From Polymyxa betae (Eukaryota; Endomyxa; Phytomyxea; Plasmodiophorida; Plasmodiophoridae): a stretch of 26,720 bases of DNA. Location: NCBI GenBank assembly GCA_003693705.1, contig RBZT01000327.1, positions 1 through 26,720 on the forward strand, read 5' to 3'. A model generated the notes under the pieces. The model was not told where the DNA came from and searched no databases. It saw only the letters and a list, made by a program, of their open reading frames with translations. Both the position numbers and the translations under genes were made by a program. Below, one piece after another: positions 9,516 to 18,011 of the stretch (its first letter is position 1; each line of letters opens with the position of its first letter).

Positions 9516-10439
9516 AAGACAAGCAGTGGGATCGCTTTACACCTGCTGTTCAAATGTTCATGAACGCCAAGATTGCTTCAGCCCATAACTCTTCCCCATT
9601 CAGTGTAATGTTTGGGCGTGCATTCAATCTGCTGGGCGACTATTCAGAAGATCGACTGCTTTCAGGCGAAGAATTACAACAGTCATATAGCAAGGTGCGA
9701 GAGCGTATGCAGTTCATGAGCGATGTTCTTTTTCCGGCTATTGAAGATCGTCTCCTCGGTCATGCAGCCCGTGCAATTACTGTCTTTTCTCGCTCAAAGA
9801 AGATTTTGAAAGAGATTTTTTCCAGTTGGTTCGTTTGTCATGATCTTGGACCCCAAGCGCTCTGCTAAGACTCAGCCTGTTTACGAAGGGCCATATAAGG
9901 TGCTTCGACGTACCAGAGGAGGCAGCTACCGGCTCCTTGACCACGACCAACAGCTTTATCAACGAGCAGTAGCGCCTGCCCACATGAAGTTGGTTTCGAA
10001 AGATCCGGCTCAAGATCCTCTTTCATTTGTTGTCGACCGCATCATCGCGCATTGTGGTCCACCTTCTAGTCGTCAATATCTTGTGCGATGGAAAGGCCAA
10101 GGTGCGTCGGATGACAGTTGGGAGCCCCAAATTAACTTCGATGACGAACAAATCATCCGAGACTACTGGCGTCGCCTTTCTCCTTACCCACCATCTCATC
10201 TGGCGGGGGGTAATGTCGCGAACAACACCAGCAACCCTAACCCTAAAACCCTAGGTCCAGCAATTAGAAAGGGGGAGCCTCCCAAAACCCATGAAGAGGC
10301 CGCGTCCGTGGAGTCGCCTTCCGATGATGGCAAAGAGGCCGATCCTGCGCAGCCCACAAGAGAGGCCGCTCCCGACAAAGCAACTGCTTTGACTAACAGC
10401 GTCCCGGTACGACCTGTGCGCAAGTGTCGTTTCTATTGA
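9510..10439 (+). pseudogene. Ty3/gypsy chromovirus fragment: integrase C-terminus plus chromodomain
   Basis: Right after the copia LTR comes a frame reading KDKQWDRFTPAVQMFMNAK and SSPFSVMFGR, the end of a Ty3/gypsy integrase core. The frame shifts by one base at a run of T (about 9816) and continues as FFPVGSFVMILDPKR and YEGPYKVLRRTRGGSYRLL, the integrase C-terminal barrel. Then comes a chromodomain at about 10029-10185 (FVVDRII, YLVRWKG, DDSWEPQINF, IIRDYWRRL). Chromodomains steer integration of these elements to marked chromatin. A Glu/Pro/Ser-rich tail continues to a TGA at 10437-10439. Everything upstream (gag, protease, reverse transcriptase) is missing at the copia boundary. The one-base shift and truncation make this a relic. 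Confidence 0.82.
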
Positions 10440-10577
10440 GCGACGAGTGCGCAACCCTGTGACCTGTCCTGACCTGTCCTGTTTCTGTGTCCTTTTTTAT
10501 CATTATTCTTTTGGAAATAAAGCGTGGTTCAATTCCGCTTGACCACTGTCTGTCGACTTCCTTGAGAGTGATCACCA
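10214..10577 (+). repeat. Possible 3' LTR of the chromovirus fragment
   Basis: A purine-rich GGCGGGGGGTAA precedes TGTCGCGAACAAC at 10214, which is where chromovirus LTRs usually start. Downstream is an AATAAA (10515-10520) as expected for an LTR polyadenylation signal. The 5' partner LTR is absent, so neither end can be confirmed; the right end is a guess. It contains a telomere-like CCCTAACCCTAAAACCCTA at about 10234-10252. Confidence 0.3.
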
Positions 10578-10775
10578 CACTCTCTTATCGATTGTTTTAA
10601 AGTCAGTATTTCCCTTCTTCTCAAAATGCTTTTAGGCGATTCTTTCATTTTTTGCACTTTTTGAGCTGACGTTAAATGGTGTTTTGTCAATACTATGTCG
10701 ACATGTATCTTCTAATTCCAAATCAATGTTCTTAAGATGTATTCGGGCCCGTGTATGACCTTGCTCGTACACGAT

Positions 10776-11345
10776 TTAGTAACGGAGGTGTTGCGTCGAT
10801 TCGTATCTTGATGTTTCTTTTTCGGTGTTTACTGTTATATATCCATTTCGTATTGGGATTCTCTCGGGGTTGTTGGAAAATCTGCTTTGCTTAACATTGC
10901 AGTTTAAATAGGTCCGAAGAGTTTTCATCTCACTATTTTTACGCTGCAACATATAGGACGAGATCAATGGGTCATCATCGATTTCGTCGCCGTTTGTTGC
11001 AGTTTTCTTTGCAAGGTCATTTATTTCGTCATGACTCTTGATAAAATGCAGCTCTACAGTATTATCTCGCAGGAGATCAGCAAGTTTCTCGGCTACATTA
11101 TGGACTACTGATTTTGTGAATCTGCGATTGTATGGTAATGTATGGAGTTGCTGTATACATGATAGAGAATCTGTAAGGATATGAATATCTCCCTGTGAAG
11201 ATGTTAAAGAGAATCTCATCGTTATACGTAAGCTGTGTAATTTGCGAGATGAAATAATCGACTCGATCAATAAGCTTGATTCTTGCAGACTCGACAATGT
11301 GTATCGCCGCGGCTGTGTTAGATCAGCCTCCCAGAGTTTGATCAA
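10776..11345 (-). pseudogene. LINE-type RNase H fragment
   Basis: The 189-codon reverse frame contains an RNase HI-like pattern: LSSLQESSLLIESIISS (candidate Glu helix), DIHILTDSLSCIQQL (second Asp strand and helix), and ELHFIKSHDEINDLAKKTA (His and last Asp). This arrangement is typical of the RNase H that ends the second ORF of I- and related LINEs. The usual first strand (YTDGS) is not in this frame. A neighbouring reverse frame at 11354-11581 ends in CIGTDTQKLIDECELFI and may be its upstream part, displaced by a frameshift. No reverse transcriptase was found upstream on this strand. Likely a dead 3' fragment. Confidence 0.5.
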
Positions 11346-11581
11346 TGCCCTATTTAGATAAAGAGCTCACATTCGTCAATTAGTTTCTGAGTGTCTGTTC
11401 CTATGCAATCCTGGCCTCTATACCAACGACTCGCTCTTGGAAGCCTCATGATCACTGGGTGTAATGTCAAAAACGGCTCTGGGCAATGCTGTGATAGTGT
11501 TGGAAAGCGCCGGTAGTAGTCTTTATGTGAGGCAAAGTTCACTACGCTCTCGTAAAAAACAAAAAGGGTTTTGACATCCAC

Positions 11582-12054
11582 TAAATATCCTTGTTTTCAG
11601 AATTGACTAAACGAATGGTGTCAATATGCAATAGAAAGTATCCGGATTGTTGGAGATGGATTTAGCAAGCAGCATTTTTCCTACATAAATGCGAGGCAGA
11701 AGCGACCAAATTGTCATGCCCAAGACCCATCAATCAAGGCCCATACGGCGCGGCCTCCGATCCGACAGTCGCGTGCCTTGAAATCAAGGACACGCACCCG
11801 GACTTTTACTCCTGTCTTGTTTCAAACTTTCATTTTCATTCATTCTCAATACAAGCTCTGGTTCCAACCGTCCAGACTTTCGTCTCTCATCTCGTACTTT
11901 CTTAGCTCTGTGCTTGACACAAATGCATGTGTATTAAAATCATTCAGACAGTTGTTCGAGATCTCGTCGACAATGAGGGCCGTTGAATGCGCTCTCGCTC
12001 GCCGCCATGATATCGTTTGCACAATCAATGAGTACGGGCATGCATGGAGCTGAA
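11582..12054. other. Intergenic stretch, nothing recognised
   Basis: Short overlapping frames on both strands only, none with a known motif or a splice partner. It lies downstream of both the LINE fragment and the minus-strand gene that ends at 12055. Confidence 0.4.
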
Positions 12055-14044
12055 TTATCCGTTCAACAGCTCGGCGAACTCTGGACGATTTGAGGCTGAA
12101 GAGAGAAGTTTGACCTGGTCGTCTCTGATGTCAATTCTGGCGGCGGCATCAGACAGCTGGTCCATTGCAAACTGCGAATTCTCCAATAAAGGATGCTTGA
12201 GGACGTCAATGCAGACTTTCGCGAGGTGGTCCTTGTGAATGGCAGGAAGGGCGCCCAGAACTACATCCAGTAGATTACGTTTGAAATGTTCCGAGAAACG
12301 CCAGATGTTTAGCAGATATGAAGCTGATTTTGCATCAATTTCAAATTGATTACAATCATCGGGCAGAGATGTAGCGCTCACCAACCTGAATGTTGGATCA
12401 AATTTTCTGGATTCTTCATGAAACTTTAGTAAAGATGAGAGAGAACACACTTACAAGTTGCTAAGACGAATGATATCGAGAGAGTCGTTTGCGATTTGCG
12501 CCTTGGAACTGCCGATAGCCGAATAGGCTTCGTGATTTCGGACTGATGGCTTATTCATTAGAATACGATGCGATTCGGCCATGAAGTTTTGCGCAAGAGG
12601 ATCAAGCTCCAAGATATGGTTGACAGATGCAATATCAAAACTGTCACACCCATTGTCAAAAAATGAAAAGTTCCAAGAAAACGCAGAAAAACATGAAAAC
12701 TTCCAAGAAAAAGCTCAAAGGCGAAGAAGAAAACCGGTATCATGTTGAGATAATGATGTGAATATAATAATATGGCTGTCTAGAACACAAGTTGAGGTAA
12801 ATCCGAAACATTTGGAAAGTAAAAACAAAATCATCATGAAGAACCGATCACCGACCCTGTTGGATGAGAGGTTTTGAGGCTGTTCGACCAGCAATCTTTG
12901 TAAAGTTGTTGATCCTGAGCAGCCCTTCCAGCAATCTTAGAAATTCTTTGACGACTGTTTGATCGCAGGCTTACAATGAATGACGCGCTAATCCCTTAAA
13001 CAGCCACATCTCATTCGGGATATGTTGGAGATATCTGGGCAGATCTTCCACCACGAAATTCTTCATCAGATCAATTATACGATATCCGAATGGCGTTTCG
13101 TATTGGGGGCTGTAAACCAAATCTCAAAATCCAATGATATTGAAGGCAGAAGCAATACGCATCGTGTGTCAGCATCATCGAGAACGCCGAATCCTTCGTC
13201 TTATCGGATATCATGAGGAATCGAATTACGGTTTCGTCACAATATTCGTCCTTATTGCAACTTGGATGTAAAGCGCCTTTAATCTCGTCGAATAAACAAT
13301 TACCCGTGCTTGCGTCCGGAGCCCTCTTTTGCGATCTTCGCCTCATATTTAAGCATTAGGTCACGAATCAAAGATTCGAATAGTTCGGTCCACCAGAAGG
13401 GAGACAGTTTCTGAGAAAGGCGGATAGAAATTTCTTGAGCTGACGAATGAGACAGATTCTGAATTAAGATGTCCCAGAAAGTCCGAATTTTACTTCCTCT
13501 GCTGAAGTGCGATTCCAGTATGGAGTCATTATTATCGATGATGGCGTCGTACCTGTCCCATGATGGTGTCACGATTCGGTTTAAAGTCGAGATTGGAGAG
13601 TAAACGGTCGCAGAATTCGTGAGCGAGTTGGAGTTGGTTGGAAGATTTCATGCTGGAGATAATTTGCTGAGATTTCGGAGTGAAATCATCGAATTGTTGA
13701 GCAACCTCCAATAGAGTGATAACAAGATCGGGTGATGTTGGAGGAAAGACTGCTAGAAGACGGGTTCCGAATTCAACTTTGCCAAATTTCTCGGATGTGA
13801 GAAGATCTTCGATCAGTTGATTGTCATAATGACGGGCAAATGACAACAATGAATAATCCTGTGATGATGATAAGAATGATGATTTTGGATTGTAATATTT
13901 AATGCGTTCGCGAATAGCATCCAGAGACTCCTGATCAAGACTGTTATCATTGGGAAGATTCGGACCAAGAGAGGAGATCTTAGAAGCCAACGTCAGCGAC
14001 GCTGTAGCGAGCAGAGGAGCAAGTATGGAGGACAGTGCAGACAT
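12055..14044 (-). CDS. Six-exon gene for an unknown helical protein with a possible signal peptide
   Basis: A model with consistent phases gives 457 codons. Exons from 5' to 3' on the minus strand: 14044-13553, 13458-13304, 13260-13186, 13109-12975, 12640-12455, 12385-12055. Donors include GTACGA, GTAATT, GTAAGC and GTAAGT; acceptors include ATTCAG, TTTACAG and TTCAG. Introns are 94, 43, 76, 334 and 69 bases. The chosen start MSALSSILAPLLATASLTLA looks like a signal peptide; an upstream in-frame ATG at 14095 would put 17 residues in front of it. The rest is leucine-rich and helical (for example SQDYSLLSFARHY, FVVEDLPRYLQHIPNEMWLF, DAKSASYLLNIWRFSEHF, HLAKVCIDVLKHPLLENS), suggesting an alpha-solenoid-like fold, but no named domain is visible. 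The 43-base intron and the weak GTTCTC donor of exon 3 are the least certain joins. Function unknown. Confidence 0.6.
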
Positions 14045-14135
14045 TATTAATAAAGGAGGTCGAATGGAAAATGGACAGGCCTGTCTTTGGCTCAATCAGG
14101 TGGTAGGATAAACTGCGTCAAAGATTGATTTTTTG

Positions 14136-14235
14136 AAATGGGCACAGCTGTATGCAGATTAATCTCTTCAAATGGACACAGCTGTATGCAGATTACTCTG
14201 TCCAAATGGGCTCATCAGGATGCAGATTGATCCAA
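14136..14235 (+). repeat. Three 34-bp tandem units
   Basis: Units begin at 14136, 14170 and 14204. The first two share AAATGGRCACAGCTGTATGC followed by AGATTA; the third is diverged (AAATGGGCTCATCAGGATGC) and runs straight into the larger duplication. The array starts about 90 bases upstream of the minus-strand start codon at 14044. Confidence 0.8.
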
Positions 14236-14514
14236 TGCCCAGATCCCAACCGAGGCGGAAATCTTAAACCTACAATTCCAGTATGGGAGTTCAGTCAAAC
14301 ACAGAGAAATTACTCTGAGGACCCTACTGGACACAAACTCTTAGAAAACGGAGAAATAGAATGGGCTCATCAGGATGCAGATTGATCCAATGCCCAGATC
14401 CCAACCGAGGCGGAAATCTTAAACCTACAATTCCAGTATGGGAGTTCAGTCAAACACAGAGAAATTACTCTGAGGACCCTACTGGACACAAACTCTTAGA
14501 AAACGGAGAAATAG
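14206..14514 (+). repeat. Perfect 155-bp tandem duplication
   Basis: The unit starting ATGGGCTCATCAGGATGCAG occurs at 14206-14360 and again at 14361-14514 with no difference that I can see. Perfect identity points to a recent duplication, or to an assembly artefact. No open frame spans it convincingly. Confidence 0.9.
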
Positions 14515-14751
14515 TTGAGTAACCTCCAAAAATGAAGTCAACCTTCCAAAATATATTTTGCTTACGGATACCGGTATACCGTTGCGGACAGCTTAACTCT
14601 GTAAGTAAGTGCCTATTGGATCGGAAAGGTGCGTAGTAGAAATGCAATGATTTGTCAAACAAGACCAGAAGTGCCTATATTAAAACTGCGAGGGTTGCGC
14701 TATCTGTGAGACTGGCGCATATAAATTCGCGTAGAGGAATACTATCTGTTT

Positions 14752-14908
14752 AGGGGTGACAACGACAAAAAAGATTCCGCAGCGCAGAAAAATTTGTACT
14801 TCGTGTAGACAAATATGTTCTGCCAACGCTGTGGAAAGCCTGATGGGGGCAAATCTTTCTAGCTGTCGACAGATAAGACGGACAGCCGCTGTCGGCAGAT
14901 GCTGCCTG
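14752..14908 (+). repeat. Left terminal inverted repeat of the outer element
   Basis: Aligns with the reverse complement of 16771-16961. The best-kept blocks are the outer 30 bases, CTTCGTG, AAATCTTTCT, GACAGATAAGACGGA and CTGTCGGCAGATGCTGCC. Several small indels separate them. Confidence 0.75.
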
Positions 14909-15621
14909 CCCGACACTGACCGTCGCCGATCTATATCGCGATTTACAAACGCCTTTTAATAGAAGATATATTCCTGTATGCCCCGATCGTTCGACCCAAT
15001 TTTGTTTCTGCCAGCTTTGATAGCAATGAACCAGCTGAATGCGAACGTTAGCGATCACGACGTTAGACCCTCAATGAAGCCCGACGAACTCATTCAGGCA
15101 GCCATGATTTGGCTGTTGTTTTGGCCCCTAGCAAAAGCAGCAGAAAGCGTGACTGGCCACATTTTGATGACCGAATCCGACCTGCTCTTAGGAATTTTCC
15201 TAATGCAAGAAAGTCAGGCCGTCATTGCTCAGCCAGCCTATACTTTAGTGTAGCGTCAAGCGACGGACATAGAAACGGCAGGAGTGCGAAAACATAGAGA
15301 ACTTTAAGGCGGTAATCGCTGGAAAGCGTCCTGATATACTTCTCACTAATTGATTACAGAAAGTGTTATAAACCACATCTGTGCTAATCAGCGCTCGATG
15401 TCAACATTTGGCGATATACAGTCCTCCCTCTCTATAACGACACTCTTTATAACGACATCTCCATATCCCGTTATGTTACATTGCTAATGATTCTCAACAT
15501 CAATGACATTGCGGCGCGGACCATCTCTGCCAGATTAGAATCTTATTGGGCTCTTTGATTCTCATCTCGATCATTAACAATACAAACTTGATTTATCTAC
15601 CATTGCCTCGCCACTTTTAGA

Positions 15622-16224
15622 CAGGGGTGCCGAAATAATTATTCTTATTTATTCCTCATCAATTGCAACAGGAATAGAATTATTTTTCCAAAAAATCTTG
15701 TCCAAAGGAATTATTCCCTAATTGGGCACGCTGGGAATATCTTATTCCGGAATAAGTCCTGTTTATTCCCATAATTTATAAAGAGGGTTTCGTTCCATAA
15801 AAGAGAGTTCGCTTTTAGAAAAAAATCTGTCTCTACTTTTTCAGGAAGCAGTCCTTGTCAGGTTTTAGAGAAGATATATCCCGGCAGGCTAAACATCTTT
15901 CACAAACATTTGTGGTAGGACGAATAAAGCGAAGATCGATGTAACGACAACTTTCGCGATCGTCACCAGTTTTTCGCTTTTTGATCTTCCGAATCTCTGC
16001 GATCAAGCCACTGCCGGCAACCGGTTCGTCATCAGTAAGCTCCGCACTACGTGACAACATGGATAGGAATAACATGAACTTATTCCTCGTCCTCTCGCTG
16101 GAATAATTCCTCACCAACTTTGCGTACTTAGGAATAATTCTCCAGTGATCTCTGACCGGAATAAATTATTCCCACTCTGGAATAAGAATTATTCCTCAAG
16201 GGAATTATTTATTCGGCACCCCTG
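15622..16224. mobile_element. hAT element, deleted, with exact 8-bp target duplication
   Basis: The ends are inverted repeats (CAGGGGTGCCGAA on the left, TTCGGCACCCCTG on the right), flanked by the identical octamer CTTTTAGA at 15614-15621 and 16225-16232. An 8-bp duplication and a CAGGGG terminus are hAT hallmarks. The element is 603 bases. The subterminal regions are full of GGAATAATTC/GAATTATTCC-type inverted motifs that could fold into a hairpin. It retains a scrap of transposase. Confidence 0.9.
15833..16117 (-). pseudogene. hAT transposase C-terminal remnant
   Basis: A 94-codon reverse frame inside the hAT element contains YIDLRFIRPTTNVCERCL, then CRDISSLKPDKDCFLKK. This resembles the C-terminal dimerisation region of hAT transposases, where PTSN..ER.FS is the usual signature. 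The catalytic core is absent. It probably derives from the autonomous parent of this deletion derivative. Confidence 0.6.
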
Positions 16225-16329
16225 CTTTTAGAGTCTTAGACTAGCCAACTAGAGGGTTAGCATTGGGTCTGGCTCTCAGACCCTTTATCATATGGTCACT
16301 TCTCTCCTTCGAGAAAGAAAGAGCCGTTC

Positions 16330-16480
16330 GAGATAGCCGAGAAACTGCTGATTTGCCGAGAATACAATGATAACATTAAAGAGAAAAAAACTAAAATCGC
16401 AGAGCTGGTTTCTGAAAGATTGGGTTATTCCGCTCGACTATTTCTGACTTTGTAACAGACCTTGGAAGTACAAGAGTCAA
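16330..16480 (+). pseudogene. pogo-type transposase N-terminal remnant
   Basis: One frame reads ICREYNDNIKEKKTKIAEL followed by VSERLGYSA; another then reads ISDFVTDLGST. Together these resemble the first helix-turn-helix of CENP-B/pogo transposases, broken by a frameshift and a TAA. It fits the terminal repeats of the surrounding element but the match is short. Confidence 0.35.
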
Positions 16481-16770
16481 GTGAGCAAACTGACGTTAAC
16501 GACGACAAATCGAAGCACATCGAAAATTAGCTAAGCACTTTTCGGCATAACTCCCAAGAACTGCCATAAGAACTTCAAGAAGTTTGTAAAGCTTTAATTT
16601 TGTATCTATTCAAGAAAAATGATTCCTGTAATTACTGCGAGTTAATACATATAAATGGTCCATAGTCCGTTAGGAACCCAATATATTTTTATAACGACAG
16701 TGTCGTCATAAAAAAAGAAAACCCCGCCAGTATCGTTATAGAGAGGGAAGACAGTAGATCGACTTCTATG

Positions 16771-16961
16771 ACGGGCAGCATCTGCCGACAGCTGCTCTCC
16801 GTCTTATCTGTCGCCAGACAGAAAGATTTACTCGCCTGATGGACAATGCCTGAACGACTGTCCCGTCCAGCCAGGCACAATTTCGATACCTACATATAGC
16901 TATTTGGCACGAAGTAAATTTTTTTTTGCGCGGCGGAATTTTTTTTGTCGTTGTCACCCCT
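16771..16961 (-). repeat. Right terminal inverted repeat of the outer element
   Basis: Reverse-complement partner of 14752-14908, about 30 bases longer because of indels. It contains runs of 8-9 T where the left arm has shorter A runs. Confidence 0.75.
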
Positions 16962-17250
16962 TGACCCTTCTCGAATTCCGTAACTCACTGCACGCCGCTG
17001 AAACGCCATTCTGCGAACATTGATTCCGGTGATGTTGCTACACCAAGATTGATTCCAACGAGACACAAATTCGTCTGAATGAATGTTCGGCGTTCAAAGA
17101 AATCAGAGAGGTCACATCATGTTAGTCGTGTTCTCAGATTAGCCATGCAAAAAAAGACTGTCCCGATCAATAGACTGCCCGAACAATCGAGAAAAGTAAA
17201 AAAAATTCTCGAATTCTGTGATTTGGTTTTGAACAGGTTTATCAAAAGAA

Positions 17251-17322
17251 TGAAGGATGACGGATTCGAACCGCCGATCTTGGGGTCTGGAATCCCACGC
17301 CCTGCCCCTAGGCCAATCCTCC
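17251..17322 (-). tRNA. tRNA with anticodon CCA (tryptophan)
   Basis: On the minus strand the 72 bases fold as a cloverleaf. The acceptor arm GGAGGAT/ATCCTTC pairs fully with one G-T. The D-arm carries an A box (TGGCCTAGGGG). The anticodon arm is TGGGA-TTCCAGA-CCCCA, with one A-C mismatch at the loop and anticodon CCA. The T-arm GGCGG/CCGTC carries the B box GGTTCGAATCC, and A is the discriminator base. A TTTT tract follows within a few bases on the minus strand, as expected for RNA polymerase III termination. It lies alone between the transposon nest and APC5. The body is quite unlike the usual metazoan tRNA-Trp, so a recruited or degenerate tRNA is possible. Confidence 0.8.
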
Positions 17323-18011
17323 ACATGTTTTGTGCTCATCCTGTTTGATCAATCTCGAGATATCAATAGCGTTGACTCGCGCTCATTCCAACGGAAGCAT
17401 TGCCTTCCGATTAAGATCACTGAGCGGATGTCTTATAATATATAAGGTCGTCATCTTGTTGTTATGACGGCTGCGGGTGTGTCAAGAATGCTCGCTTTCT
17501 TCTCGCATATGACATCATCAGTTATTCGTCCATCATCTGTATTGTCAATCAAAGAGCAAGGTCCATATACACAGCCAGATCTATTCTCTATTCAAAAAAG
17601 CGGTTTTCGCATAACACACCACAACAAATCTTCAAAGTCAAACTTCAGCTCCTAATGACATGTCAAAATGAGGAATTTCGATCTGCTATGATGGATGCCT
17701 CTATCAACTATCCACAAACGCAACCTTTTGTTATCGGACTCGGCGTCCTATTGTGACTTTTGAATAATGATTGCTGTTTTGATGTAATCTTCTCTTTGCA
17801 AAATTTGCTCGTTGACCCAAAACCAGATTGAATTCCGTCATAAAGAATGGAGTGGTTCGGGGATGGATCAGAACCTATTATTTCGCTTGAAAACTTTCAG
17901 AAGCATCTAAACAGAGGACGACATCATCGACGCTGACCGAACGCCAACAATTCAGTTTACAAATAGAACTGAAATAAAAGAAATGCAATCAGAAAATTCG
18001 GATATTACAGT
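17323..18011. other. Intergenic stretch downstream of APC5, nothing recognised
   Basis: Only short frames with no motif. It holds the 3' flank of the minus-strand APC5 gene and the 5' flank of the tRNA. No AATAAA close to the APC5 stop was identified with certainty. Confidence 0.4.

Larger units (their letters stand above)
15419..16754. mobile_element. pogo/Tigger-like (Tc1-mariner) element, split by a hAT insertion
   Basis: Left end after TA: CAGTCCTCCCTCTCTATAAC. Right end, read on the reverse strand after TA: CTGTCTTCCCTCTCTATAAC. A TA dinucleotide on both sides and ends of the CAGT...CTCTATAACG type are characteristic of pogo/Tigger elements. Without the hAT insert and its duplicated target it is about 725 bases, too short for an intact transposase, so it is non-autonomous or deleted. 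A transposase N-terminal remnant is visible near 16330-16480. Confidence 0.75.
14752..16961. mobile_element. Unclassified DNA transposon with long terminal inverted repeats, carrying two nested elements
   Basis: The ends are inverted copies: AGGGGTGACAACGAC at 14752 and its complement GTCGTTGTCACCCCT ending at 16961. Homology continues inward for about 155-190 bases, including ATAAGACGGA and GCTGTCGGCAGATGCTGCC on the left strand. Its own interior is about 14909-15418, with no transposase I recognise; a 91-codon frame at 14978-15253 has no known motif. The pogo-like element at 15419-16754 sits against its right arm. I could not find a matching target duplication, so the superfamily stays open. 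Confidence 0.7.

Noticed and set aside
14978-15297. Two plus-strand frames in the outer transposon as transposase
   Set aside because: No catalytic motif, no zinc finger, and both are under 100 codons.
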